The translations under genes and the position numbers were made by a program. Under the pieces are notes generated by a model. It was not told the DNA's origin. It saw only the letters and a list, made by a program, of their open reading frames with translations, and searched no databases. Source: Cyclobacterium lianum (GTDB taxonomy: Bacteria; Bacteroidota; Bacteroidia; Cytophagales; Cyclobacteriaceae). Taken from it: a stretch of 64,000 nt of DNA. Of the stretch, positions 1 through 8,033 are shown piece after piece; positions within the stretch are counted from its first letter, which is position 1; every line of letters starts with the position of its first letter. The stretch is taken from contig NZ_FRCY01000008.1 of assembly GCF_900143075.1 (NCBI RefSeq), positions 146,824 through 210,823 of the forward strand. Reading direction: 5' to 3'.

Positions 1-2850
1 GTCACCGACGAATTGGGTGAGACCAGTACGGCCACAATAGACATTACTGTAGTAGCCAATGCGGCACCGGTAGCAGTGGCCGAAGCAGATGTGACTGAAG
101 GTTTTGCGCCATTGACGGTGAACTTTACCGGGGACAACAGCAGCGATGCGGAAGGAGCAGTAAGCTACGAATGGGATTTTGGAACGGGTATTACTTCTAC
201 AGATGCGAACCCGAGCTATACCTTCTCAGCCTCAGGAAGCTATGAGGTGACCCTGACCGTCACCGACGAATTGGGTGAGACCAATACGGCCTCGATCAAT
301 ATCACGGTGATTGATAATGCGCCACCAGTAGCTGTTGCTAATGCTAACGTTACCACTGGCAGTACACCGTTGACAGTCAACTTCTCAGGAGACGGTAGCA
401 GTGATCCGGAAGGTACTATCAGTTACCTTTGGAACTTTGGCAATGGATTTACATCGACTCAGCCAAACCCAACCTTTACCTTTAACCAGGAAGGAACTTA
501 TATGGTAAGCCTCACAGTTACAGATGATTTGGGTCTGGAAGATACAGACGAGATACAGATTACGGTCGGTTCTGTAGTAGTGATTCCGGATGATCCTGAA
601 TTTGAACTGCGAGTGAACGCCGGAGGACCTGCGCTGAGCCATGAGGGCAAGGATTTTGTGGCCGATACATACTTTGTGGGTGGCAAGTCTTATACCAACA
701 GTAGTGCCCAGGTGCCTGCACTTTACCAGACAGAGCGAAGTTCCTCACCGAAGGTGTTTGACTACGTCGTTCCGGTACCGAACGGTACCTATCAGGTGAC
801 GCTGCACTTTGCAGAGATCTACTGGGGTGCTAACGGCGGTGCGGCTCAGGCGGCAGGTAGCCGGGTATTTGATGTGGCCATAGAAGGCGACCTGGTGTTG
901 AATAATTTGAACATCAACAGTGAAGTTGGGCCACAGACACCGCTATTGGAGACTTTCGAGGTGGAAGTTACCGATGGAGAGCTGAACATGAACTTCTCAT
1001 CCCTTGCGTCTGTAGGGGGCTCGGATCAGCCTAAGTTGTCTGCATTTGAGATCATCAGGGAGAAGGTAAATTTGGCACCGGTGGCGGTTGCGTCTGCATC
1101 AGCCAGCTCTGGCACTGCTCCGCTGACAGTGAACTTCACGGGAGATACCAGCAGTGATGCCGAGGGTGCAGTAAGTTATCTGTGGAACTTTGGAACAGGA
1201 GATACGTCTACCTCGGCCAATCCGAGCTATACCTTTACCAGCGCGGGTAACTATACGGTAAGCCTGACGGTGACAGACGAAGGAGGTCTTTCCGACACGG
1301 CATTGCTTGAAATAGAAATTGAAGAGCCGGTGGTAGTGATTCCGGATGATCCTGAATTCGAATTGCGGGTGAATGCCGGAGGCCCTGCGCTGAGCCATGA
1401 GGGCAAGGATTTCGTGGCCGATACGTACTTCATCGGTGGACAGGCCTATTCCAACAGCAGCGCAGATGTGCCAGTACTATTCCAGACCGAACGCAGTGCT
1501 CCTTCAAAGGTATTCGATTATGCGATTCCATTGCCAAATGGCAGCTATCAGGTGATACTGCACTTTGCAGAAATCTACTGGGGAGCCAATGCAGGTGGTG
1601 CAGGAGGTACCGGAAAGCGTACATTTGATGTGAGCATAGAGAATGATTTGCTAATAAACGATCTGGACCTGAATGCTGAAGTGGGATCTCAGACCGTGCT
1701 CACTGAGAGCTTTACGGTGACGGTCGCTGATGGGGAGCTAAACATGAACTTCTCTTCTCTTGACGGGGTTAATCAACCCAAACTGTCAGCCTTTGAGATT
1801 GTGGGACAACAAACCGAACCTGATTTCAGCTTGTACCTGAATACGGGTAGTGCGCAGGATGTAAGTTTTGAAGGTAAAACCTTTATTGGAGATGTTAATC
1901 TGCCGGTTTATTATGACTCGGACCACACCTACGTCAATACAGCAGCAAGCGATGAACCTCTTTATCAGACTGAAAGAGGTCCGGACGACGGATTAAAACC
2001 ATTGAGCATGTCAATTGAGGTGCCGAATGGCGTGTACACCGTAAGTACCTACCACAACGAATTGTTCTTTACAGGTGGGGCCGGAAACAGGGTGTTTGAT
2101 ATCCTGATCGAAGGAGAGTTGGTGAAAGATGACCTGGATCTATTCCTTGAGACTGGAAACCAACCACTCAAGCTCACTTTTGAAAACATCATCGTGAATG
2201 ACGGACAGTTGAATATCGATTTTCCTGTCAGTGCGAACAGGCCGACCATTTCCGGATTAGCTATAGAAGGATTTAATGCCGCAGGATCCAGGGTAAAAGC
2301 AAGCGGAAAACCGATGCTGGTGGCCAGTCCGATGGAAGGAGAGGGGCCATTGATGGTGAGCTTCTCCGGAGATCTGCTGGGAACTGCCGATCCTGAATTA
2401 AGCTACTTCTGGGACTTCGGAGATGGCAATGCATCCAAGGTGAAAAACCCTGTGCATACCTATGAAACACCGGGAGAATATGATGTTAAAGTACGCGTCA
2501 GCAAATACGGTATTCCATTGCACACTGAAACCATCCCGATTTCAGTATGGGATGGACTGGCAAATAAAGAAACCGAAGAAGTAGATGAAAGCAACTTCGA
2601 TATCAGGATGTATCCGAATCCTGCCGCAACCTATGTCAACCTGAGTATTGATCATGAAACGGAAAGAATCGCCGAAGTAAGGATCTTTGACCTCAGGGGC
2701 AGGCTGGTAAATATTTTCCAGCCTGCGGATGAGGCCAGCGGAAGGCATTTTGAAGTACCTGTAAAAAATCTGGCTGCCGGAGTATACTTCGTAAGTACCA
2801 TCACGGAGACAGGAGCCAGAAACCTTCAGCGACTGATTGTAGTGCATTAG
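1..2850 (+). CDS. Secreted PKD/malectin repeat protein with type IX sorting domain (5' end outside window)
   Basis: The frame is open from base 1, so the start lies upstream. About 949 residues are visible. In order: the end of one PKD repeat, PKD repeats at about 22-106 and 107-192, a malectin-like domain at 198-352, PKD at 358-442, a second malectin at 448-603, a more diverged malectin-like domain at 607-757, PKD at 770-850, and a C-terminal Por/T9SS type A sorting domain at 866-949 (NPAATYVNLSI, then GVYFVS near the end). PKD and malectin folds are known as adhesion and carbohydrate-binding modules, so a cell-surface or secreted sugar-binding protein is likely. No catalytic domain is visible, but one could lie upstream. 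Domain units repeat almost exactly at DNA level. A hairpin terminator follows the stop. Confidence 0.9.
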   Translation, partial: VTDELGETSTATIDITVVANAAPVAVAEADVTEGFAPLTVNFTGDNSSDAEGAVSYEWDFGTGITSTDANPSYTFSASGSYEVTLTVTDELGETNTASINITVIDNAPPVAVANANVTTGSTPLTVNFSGDGSSDPEGTISYLWNFGNGFTSTQPNPTFTFNQEGTYMVSLTVTDDLGLEDTDEIQITVGSVVVIPDDPEFELRVNAGGPALSHEGKDFVADTYFVGGKSYTNSSAQVPALYQTERSSSPKVFDYVVPVPNGTYQVTLHFAEIYWGANGGAAQAAGSRVFDVAIEGDLVLNNLNINSEVGPQTPLLETFEVEVTDGELNMNFSSLASVGGSDQPKLSAFEIIREKVNLAPVAVASASASSGTAPLTVNFTGDTSSDAEGAVSYLWNFGTGDTSTSANPSYTFTSAGNYTVSLTVTDEGGLSDTALLEIEIEEPVVVIPDDPEFELRVNAGGPALSHEGKDFVADTYFIGGQAYSNSSADVPVLFQTERSAPSKVFDYAIPLPNGSYQVILHFAEIYWGANAGGAGGTGKRTFDVSIENDLLINDLDLNAEVGSQTVLTESFTVTVADGELNMNFSSLDGVNQPKLSAFEIVGQQTEPDFSLYLNTGSAQDVSFEGKTFIGDVNLPVYYDSDHTYVNTAASDEPLYQTERGPDDGLKPLSMSIEVPNGVYTVSTYHNELFFTGGAGNRVFDILIEGELVKDDLDLFLETGNQPLKLTFENIIVNDGQLNIDFPVSANRPTISGLAIEGFNAAGSRVKASGKPMLVASPMEGEGPLMVSFSGDLLGTADPELSYFWDFGDGNASKVKNPVHTYETPGEYDVKVRVSKYGIPLHTETIPISVWDGLANKETEEVDESNFDIRMYPNPAATYVNLSIDHETERIAEVRIFDLRGRLVNIFQPADEASGRHFEVPVKNLAAGVYFVSTITETGARNLQRLIVVH
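577..668 (+). repeat. Direct repeat copy 1 inside the PKD/malectin gene
   Basis: These 92 bases match 1333-1424 with about six mismatches by eye, nearly all at third codon positions. They encode the linker and first strand of the malectin domain (VVIPDDPEFELRVNAGGPAL). The offset of 756 bases is 252 codons, one PKD-malectin unit, so the unit was duplicated in frame. Confidence 0.85.
1333..1424 (+). repeat. Direct repeat copy 2 inside the PKD/malectin gene
   Basis: Second copy of the 577-668 repeat, at the start of the second malectin domain. Similarity falls off further into the domain. The two copies therefore either arose by an old duplication with a conserved core, or are kept alike locally by gene conversion. 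Confidence 0.85.
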
Positions 2851-2874
2851 TGCTTAATTACTCAAGCTGGATTG

Positions 2875-2910
2875 AAAAGAGGGACGCCCAGGCGTTCCTC
2901 TTTCTTTTTC
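2875..2910 (+). terminator. Rho-independent terminator after the PKD/malectin gene
   Basis: The inverted repeat AAGAGGGACGCC / GGCGTTCCTCTT (arms 2877-2888 and 2891-2902) has one G-T wobble and runs into a T-rich tract. It lies 25 bases after the stop codon. Confidence 0.8.
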
Positions 2911-3029
2911 GGGTAATTGGGGGGTGCAAGGATCTGTATGCTTTGCCAGATGGTATTTTTCGTGGAGCATGCCTTTTTATCCGCTGCTTAGCTGATATTT
3001 ATCGGTAGTGCCAATCAAAATAATGGCTT

Positions 3030-3063
3030 TATTTTTGATAGTCGTGTGAATACTCTATTTTTG
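3030..3063 (+). promoter_or_regulatory. Putative Bacteroidota promoter of ugd
   Basis: TTTG at 3034-3037 and TATTTTTG at 3056-3063 are 18 bases apart and fit the Bacteroidota -33/-7 pattern TTTG...TAnnTTTG. TATTTTTG also occurs at 3030-3037, so a second, upstream start point is possible. The predicted leader before the ATG at 3168 is about 100 bases. The 2851-3167 gap holds nothing else recognisable apart from the terminator at its start. Confidence 0.45.
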
Positions 3064-3167
3064 GAATCTGAATTTAAAACGTGCTGGCTGGTACGCTTAA
3101 ATAATATTTTTATTCTTTTAAGTTTTGTCGAGAAATCAAGAAATCTATAGTTTTTAAACCATTTAAA

Positions 3168-4565
3168 ATGAAAATTCAAAAAATATGTTGTATCGGTGCA
3201 GGATACGTAGGAGGGCCTACCATGGCTGTGATTGCCAAGCAATGTCCGGACATTACTGTGACGGTCGTTGATATCAATGAAGCCCGCATCGCTGCCTGGA
3301 ATGATGAAAATGTCGATAATATTCCGGTTTACGAACCCGGCCTGTCTGCGGTAGTAGCAGAAGCGAGGGGAAGGAATCTGTTTTTTTCTACCGATGTGGA
3401 TAAGGCCATCGATGAAGCGGAAATGATTTTTATTTCAGTAAACACCCCTACCAAGACCTATGGGGAGGGGAAAGGTCAGGCAGCAGATTTGAAATGGATA
3501 GAACTCTGTGCGCGGCAGATTGCCCGGGTAGCTCAGGGTGATAAGATTGTGGTTGAAAAATCCACGCTACCGGTACGGACAGCCAGTACACTTAAGGATA
3601 TACTTACCCATACCGGAAATGGCCTGAATTTCCAAATTTTATCTAATCCTGAGTTTTTGGCAGAAGGTACAGCTGTTGATGATTTGATGAATCCGGACCG
3701 CGTACTTATTGGGGGAGATCAGACTGAGGAGGGCAAAAACGCGATTGAGGCGCTGGTAAACGTTTATGCCAGGTGGGTACCGAAAGATCGCATACTGACA
3801 ACCAATGTTTGGTCTTCTGAATTGTCAAAGTTAACTGCCAATGCTTATCTGGCACAGCGAGTATCCTCCATCAACTCCCTGTCCGAACTATGCGAGCATA
3901 CAGAAGCAGATGTGAACGAAGTGGCCAGAGCCATCGGAACCGATTCCCGGATCGGACCGAAATTTTTGAAAGCTTCAGTAGGATTTGGCGGGTCTTGTTT
4001 TCAAAAGGATATATTAAATCTGGTCTATATTTCCCGTACTTACGGGCTGCACGAGGTGGCAGATTACTGGGAGCAGGTAATCATCATGAATGATCACCAG
4101 AAGCGAAGGTTTGCCAAGAAAATCATCCGTAACCTTTACAACACGGTAAGCGGAAAAAAAATCGCCTTTTTAGGCTGGGCATTCAAGAAAGATACCAATG
4201 ATACCAGAGAATCTGCGGCCATCTACGTTGCAGATCACCTGTTAAATGAGCAATCTAAAATAGCTGTGTATGATCCCAAGGTAACGGAAAAGCAAATATT
4301 TTCTGACCTCGATTACCTGGGCAGCAGAAGTCCGGAGGAGAACAGAAAACAACTTCAGGCAGAAAAAGATCCTTATAAAGTTTGCAAGGGATCACACGCT
4401 GTTGCAGTGCTTACCGAGTGGGACGAATTCAAATCCTATGACTGGCAGAAAATATACGACAGTATGCTGAAACCAGCTCATATATTTGATGGAAGGAATT
4501 TGCTGGACAAGGAGGCGCTCAAAGCGATCGGCTTTCAGGTCCATGCGATAGGAAGTACAAACTAA
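3168..4565 (+). CDS. ugd: UDP-glucose 6-dehydrogenase
   Basis: Oxidises UDP-glucose to UDP-glucuronate with two NAD+ in the cytoplasm. At 465 residues it has the N-terminal Rossmann motif GAGYVG (10-15), the central helix region with [12 protein letters not shown] (220-231), the catalytic cysteine C277 in [10 protein letters not shown], and the C-terminal UDP-binding domain. The stretch around 222-290 ([35 protein letters not shown]) resembles the animal-type UGDH more than short bacterial Ugd/TuaD, and the length fits that class. The ATG at 3168 sits directly before the Rossmann strand. It is a stand-alone gene with its own promoter and terminator. Its product probably feeds the decarboxylase at 40563 and the exopolysaccharide genes further down. 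Confidence 0.95.
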   Translation: MKIQKICCIGAGYVGGPTMAVIAKQCPDITVTVVDINEARIAAWNDENVDNIPVYEPGLSAVVAEARGRNLFFSTDVDKAIDEAEMIFISVNTPTKTYGEGKGQAADLKWIELCARQIARVAQGDKIVVEKSTLPVRTASTLKDILTHTGNGLNFQILSNPEFLAEGTAVDDLMNPDRVLIGGDQTEEGKNAIEALVNVYARWVPKDRILTTNVWSSELSKLTANAYLAQRVSSINSLSELCEHTEADVNEVARAIGTDSRIGPKFLKASVGFGGSCFQKDILNLVYISRTYGLHEVADYWEQVIIMNDHQKRRFAKKIIRNLYNTVSGKKIAFLGWAFKKDTNDTRESAAIYVADHLLNEQSKIAVYDPKVTEKQIFSDLDYLGSRSPEENRKQLQAEKDPYKVCKGSHAVAVLTEWDEFKSYDWQKIYDSMLKPAHIFDGRNLLDKEALKAIGFQVHAIGSTN

Positions 4566-4582
4566 CAATCAGCAATAGCAAA

Positions 4583-4612
4583 AAAAAGGGTGATCATCCG
4601 ATCACCCTTTTT
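4583..4612. terminator. Bidirectional terminator between ugd and the BlaI-type gene
   Basis: A perfect 12-base inverted repeat AAAAAGGGTGAT / ATCACCCTTTTT encloses a 6-base loop. A-rich on one side and T-rich on the other, it can end both convergent genes. Confidence 0.85.
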
Positions 4613-4615
4613 GCA

Positions 4616-4984
4616 TTACTTGTCTTTTACGTCGTCCTTGACTTCGTTCATGATTTTTTCGACCTCTTTGATATCTAGTTTTTCATCTTTTGCGAAGAAC
4701 GAAGCGAGTTTGGCAAAAGAACCACTAAAATATCCTGAAAGCAGGTTCTTGATCGTGAAGCTCCTGTACTCATCTTTGGAGACTATCGGGTAATATTCGT
4801 GAGACTTGCCATACGCATTGTGCTTGACAAAACCCTTTCTTTCAAGGATCCGGATAATCGTCGATACAGTGTTGTAGGCCGGTTTTGGCGTCTTCATTTT
4901 TTCGAGGACATCTTTGACGAAACCTTTCTCAATGTCCCACAGGATCTGCATGATCTGTTCTTCTGCTCTTGTTAACTCTCTCAT
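4616..4984 (-). CDS. BlaI/MecI/CopY-family transcriptional repressor
   Basis: A 122-residue winged-helix protein starting MRELTRAEEQIMQILW, the signature opening of the BlaI/CopY family. The recognition helix region follows with AYNTVSTIIRILERKGFV (about 36-53) and a basic wing. Family members are dimeric repressors, usually encoded beside a BlaR1-type M56 membrane protease that cleaves them. No M56 gene is adjacent: the neighbours are ugd (convergent) and the desaturase (same strand, downstream in transcription, after a gap of about 175 bases). It could control the desaturase or a distant target, and its inducer is unknown. It is followed by a bidirectional terminator. Confidence 0.88.
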   Translation of the reverse strand: MRELTRAEEQIMQILWDIEKGFVKDVLEKMKTPKPAYNTVSTIIRILERKGFVKHNAYGKSHEYYPIVSKDEYRSFTIKNLLSGYFSGSFAKLASFFAKDEKLDIKEVEKIMNEVKDDVKDK

Positions 4985-5159
4985 ATTTTTAATTAAGTAG
5001 GTGATTTTTCATGAACTTAACCATTTAGTTTTTTAATTGCAAAACATTTATTGAAAAAAATATATTTTAAATGGAATTATTCAAAAAAAAGTATTTATAA
5101 TTAAAATTGTCTCGGAGGCTGAGCATAAGTACTGCTACTGCTGAGGAATAATTTTAGTT

Positions 5160-5912
5160 TTATGAGATAGTTTTCATTTTGATAATTCCCGAAGCATGCA
5201 ATAATTTAATGAGGGGGTAGGTAGGATCAAACTCAAACCATTTGACTGCAAAATTTACCCGCTTCGGCAGCCGGTGGTGGTTGTTCTGAAACAGTTCGCC
5301 CAGCATGAGAAAGTCCAGAAACAGGGAATTCTTTGATTGGTCATTGTTATCAAAGTTAGCATAGCCGTATTTATGGCCACTCCAGTTTACAATGGCTCCA
5401 TGTACAGGTCCCATCATAAAATGGATCGGCAACAGAAAATACATCCACCAATGTGTACCTGCCAATTCGAAAACACTGATTGAAAGTACATATATCAACA
5501 CATAAACCAATCCCCAGCCTATCCGTATCGCCATGGTATCGGCAAAGCGATCAAAACGATTCCAGTCCGGAACATCTTTTGAAAATCTTTCCTCCGGTTT
5601 TACCTTGAAAGTAAAATGCTCATTGTAGATTTTTTTCGTTTTCCACATCATGGTAAACAGGTTTTCGGTATGATGGGGACTATGGGGATCGTTAGGAGTA
5701 TCGCTGTAGGCATGGTGCATGCGGTGAAGTATGGCATAGGCCCGGGGAGACAAGTATGAACTGCCTTGTGCGACCCAGGTAAAAACGTAGAAAAACTTTT
5801 CCCAAAATTTGTTCATGATAAACATTTGGTGCGCCGCATAGCGGTGTAAAAAAAAGCTTTGGCAGAACAAAGAGAAGTACCAATGGATCAGAAATAGAAA
5901 TATTAGAATCAC
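5160..5912 (-). CDS. Membrane fatty-acid (acyl) desaturase
   Basis: A 250-residue integral membrane di-iron desaturase of the delta-9/SCD1-like family, introducing a double bond into acyl chains. The histidine boxes are HRYAAH (23-28), HRMHH (63-67), NWSGH (176-180) and NNHH (210-213). Hydrophobic segments lie at about 1-20, 38-50 and 130-175. The only possible start in the open frame is GTG at 5912, since a stop lies two codons upstream. The protein is shorter than many family members because it begins almost directly at the first hydrophobic segment. On the reverse strand a TATTTTTG box at 5942-5949 could be its -7 element, but no good -33 box is visible. Confidence 0.88.
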   Translation of the reverse strand: MILIFLFLIHWYFSLFCQSFFLHRYAAHQMFIMNKFWEKFFYVFTWVAQGSSYLSPRAYAILHRMHHAYSDTPNDPHSPHHTENLFTMMWKTKKIYNEHFTFKVKPEERFSKDVPDWNRFDRFADTMAIRIGWGLVYVLIYVLSISVFELAGTHWWMYFLLPIHFMMGPVHGAIVNWSGHKYGYANFDNNDQSKNSLFLDFLMLGELFQNNHHRLPKRVNFAVKWFEFDPTYPLIKLLHASGIIKMKTIS

Positions 5913-6091
5913 TAGTTATCGATTTTTATGATTATATCTGGCAAAAATAAATCCATTTTTATTCTTATAGGGTATATGATACTGTTTTTTTTACGAAAGG
6001 TGACAGGAGTCATTTTTTAATCATGGACGCTGCCCGCCAGTGGAACCTATTTTTTTATTTTTTAACATAAAGGTTTACATTTAAGTCCTCA

Positions 6092-6703
6092 ATGAGTAAA
6101 CCCAATAAATATACTGACCTTCAAAAAGGAGGGGATTTTAAACTGTCAGGTTCAGAGAGGCCTTTGGCGGAGGCAGAAAGCAGCCTTTGGTTGCAATTCA
6201 GGCAGGGCAGTGAGACCGCATTTATTAAAATTTACGAGAGGTATTTCGACCAGCTTTTTGATTATGGCCTCAGGTTTTCCGGACAGCCTCAACTCGTTGA
6301 AGATTGTATTCAGGATATTTTTATCCAGATAAGACTAAGGAGAGAGGGGCTGGGAGACACGGACAGCATTAAATTTTACCTGATGAAATGCCTGAAAAGA
6401 AAACTGATCAGGGAAGCGGGAAAAATCGGGAAGAATGTGGATTTCAAAGACAATGAATCCTTTTCCCTGGAGTATTCCCCTGAGCAGGTGTTGATCGACC
6501 AACAGATCCATGAAGAACAGGGAATAAAATTAAATCAGGCGCTGAAAAAATTATCGGGACGAAAAAAAGAAGCCCTTTACTATTTTTATTTTGAAGGGCT
6601 TTCCTATCAGCAAATCAGCGAACTAATGGGCTTATCCCAGGTAAAATCAGCCAGAAATTTGATTTATCAGGCCATTTCCACATTGAGATCATCGATTAAC
6701 TAG
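6092..6703 (+). CDS. ECF-type RNA polymerase sigma factor (FecI/RpoE-like)
   Basis: 203 residues with sigma-70 region 2 (about 32-100; FDQLFDYGLRF and VEDCIQDIFIQIR) and region 4 (about 143-200; LSGRKKEALYYFYFEGLSYQQISELMGLS, HTH). A roughly 30-residue N-terminal extension precedes region 2. It is followed on the same strand by fecR, susC and susD, the classical layout in which the sigma is released by the anti-sigma FecR when the SusC receptor binds its ligand. The ATG at 6092 is the first in frame. Confidence 0.93.
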   Translation: MSKPNKYTDLQKGGDFKLSGSERPLAEAESSLWLQFRQGSETAFIKIYERYFDQLFDYGLRFSGQPQLVEDCIQDIFIQIRLRREGLGDTDSIKFYLMKCLKRKLIREAGKIGKNVDFKDNESFSLEYSPEQVLIDQQIHEEQGIKLNQALKKLSGRKKEALYYFYFEGLSYQQISELMGLSQVKSARNLIYQAISTLRSSIN

Positions 6704-6741
6704 GCTATTCTTTTGCTGGAAACAGTCCGGCGTTTCTTTCA

Positions 6742-6804
6742 TCGTTTTCCTACCTTTTGCAGAAAAAAAGTAAATTTTTTTCAAAATATTGATGTCGTTT
6801 TCCT
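6742..6804 (+). promoter_or_regulatory. Duplicated TCGTTTTCCT motif upstream of fecR
   Basis: TCGTTTTCCT occurs exactly at 6742-6751 and again at 6795-6804, within the 137-base gap between the sigma gene and fecR. A related TCGCTTTCC lies at 62854-62862 in the corresponding gap of the second sigma/fecR locus. ECF sigmas often recognise a CGTTT-like -35 element, so these are candidate binding sites for the cognate sigma. The function is inferred. Confidence 0.35.
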
Positions 6805-6840
6805 GTGCTTTGCCTTATACCCGTAGAAAGCATCTGCAAA

Positions 6841-7902
6841 ATGAGTAAGCACGAGGAAACCATTCTTTCGTTATTAACCGATCCGGAATTTGTTCGTTGG
6901 GTCAGAAGCCCTGATCCTGCGCTGGATATTTATTGGGAAAACTGGATACTTGCGCATCCCGATAAGATCAAATGCCTGAGAGAGGCGAGAGAAATGATTG
7001 AAGGTCTGAAGGCGGGCCAGGGCGATTTCTCCGCAGCTCGAAAATACAGGGTTTTGCAGCAAATTCTTGCAAAGGAAACATCCCATACCATGTCTCTGAA
7101 AGGCAAAAGTGCTTCAGTACCCATGACTCCTTTCCTTTGGCTCATTATGGGACAATGGACCAAAGTGGCCGCCATACTACTGCTGACGCTGATGTCCACT
7201 TTTCTGTGGAGCAAAATGGTTTTTAATCCACCACCTTTAGTGCCCATTGAAGATGCCAGGGCGTCCGTAATCACCAAGAAAACGCAATTTGGCGAAAAGC
7301 TAAATTTCAAGCTTCCGGATGGTTCGTCGGTCTGGTTAAATTCGGGGAGTTCTTTGGTCTTTCCGGAAAAATTTGACTCCCTGGAAAGAAGGGTAAAGCT
7401 CCTGGGAGAGGGATTTTTTGAAATTCAGAAGGACAGCAGCAGGACATTTATAGTCGAGTCGGGCAATTTGCTTACCGAAGCTCTGGGGACTTCCTTTAAC
7501 GTCCGGTACCTGGACCCGGAGCCTCCTACCGTTTCACTCGTTAGCGGAAAAGTCAGGATAAATCACAACAATCTCGAAAATAGATTTTTTCTGGAGCCGG
7601 GGCAACAACTTCACTTTCGGAAATCGAACCAAAGTTTTGAAGTAATTCCTTTCTCACTATCAGATATCCTCGGATGGAAGGACGGTTTGCTGCAATTCAA
7701 GGACGCCTCTTTCGATGAGGTAGTTGATCAACTGGAACGCTGGTACGGAGTGGAGATCAATGTTGCCGGGCGGCCGTCCGGCAAATGGAAACTTAGCGGT
7801 AAATATCAGGATCAGCACCTGGATCTGGTTCTGGACCGGATGGCGTTTATAGAAAATTTCGAATATTACATAAAAGGCAAAAACGTAAACCTAAAATTCT
7901 AA
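6841..7902 (+). CDS. FecR-family anti-sigma factor
   Basis: The ATG at 6841 (MSKHEETIL) is preferred to the in-frame GTG at 6805, giving 353 residues. There is a cytoplasmic N-terminal sigma-binding part, one membrane segment at about 108-125 (VAAILLLTLMSTFLW), a periplasmic FecR domain at about 150-240 (LPDGSSVWLNSGSSLVFP), and the DUF4974 domain at the C-terminus (FDEVVDQLERWYGVEI). The family transduces the signal from an outer-membrane TonB receptor to the sigma factor. It lies between that sigma (6092) and a SusC receptor carrying an N-terminal signalling domain, so the three form one trans-envelope switch. Confidence 0.93.
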   Translation: MSKHEETILSLLTDPEFVRWVRSPDPALDIYWENWILAHPDKIKCLREAREMIEGLKAGQGDFSAARKYRVLQQILAKETSHTMSLKGKSASVPMTPFLWLIMGQWTKVAAILLLTLMSTFLWSKMVFNPPPLVPIEDARASVITKKTQFGEKLNFKLPDGSSVWLNSGSSLVFPEKFDSLERRVKLLGEGFFEIQKDSSRTFIVESGNLLTEALGTSFNVRYLDPEPPTVSLVSGKVRINHNNLENRFFLEPGQQLHFRKSNQSFEVIPFSLSDILGWKDGLLQFKDASFDEVVDQLERWYGVEINVAGRPSGKWKLSGKYQDQHLDLVLDRMAFIENFEYYIKGKNVNLKF

Positions 7903-8000
7903 ATATATGACAAAGTACCAATAGAAAAATGGGATAATATCCCTGAAAAGGTCCGGGATGGAACGTCATTGGGGAATGCACCATCGCCGAACCAGGCTTA

Positions 8001-8033
8001 ATGAATGTTTCAATAAACCTTTTAAAATTATGA
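8001..8033 (+). CDS. Possible 10-codon leader peptide overlapping the susC start
   Basis: The reading frame MNVSINLLKL ends in TGA within ATGA, overlapping the susC ATG at 8030. A 32-codon frame with the same ATGA junction and a C-terminal PLKL stands before the second susC at 63985. This may be translational coupling or only a by-product of the conserved TTTAAAATTATGA sequence. Confidence 0.25.
   Translation: MNVSINLLKL

Noticed and set aside
1-1800. Regularly spaced repeats resembling an array
   Set aside because: The repeats are in-frame protein domains of 86 or about 250 codons, not short palindromic repeats with unique spacers, so not CRISPR.
6805-6840. Upstream GTG start for fecR at 6805
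   Set aside because: It adds 12 residues (MLCLIPVESICK) not typical of FecR N-termini, and ATG at 6841 matches the family start.
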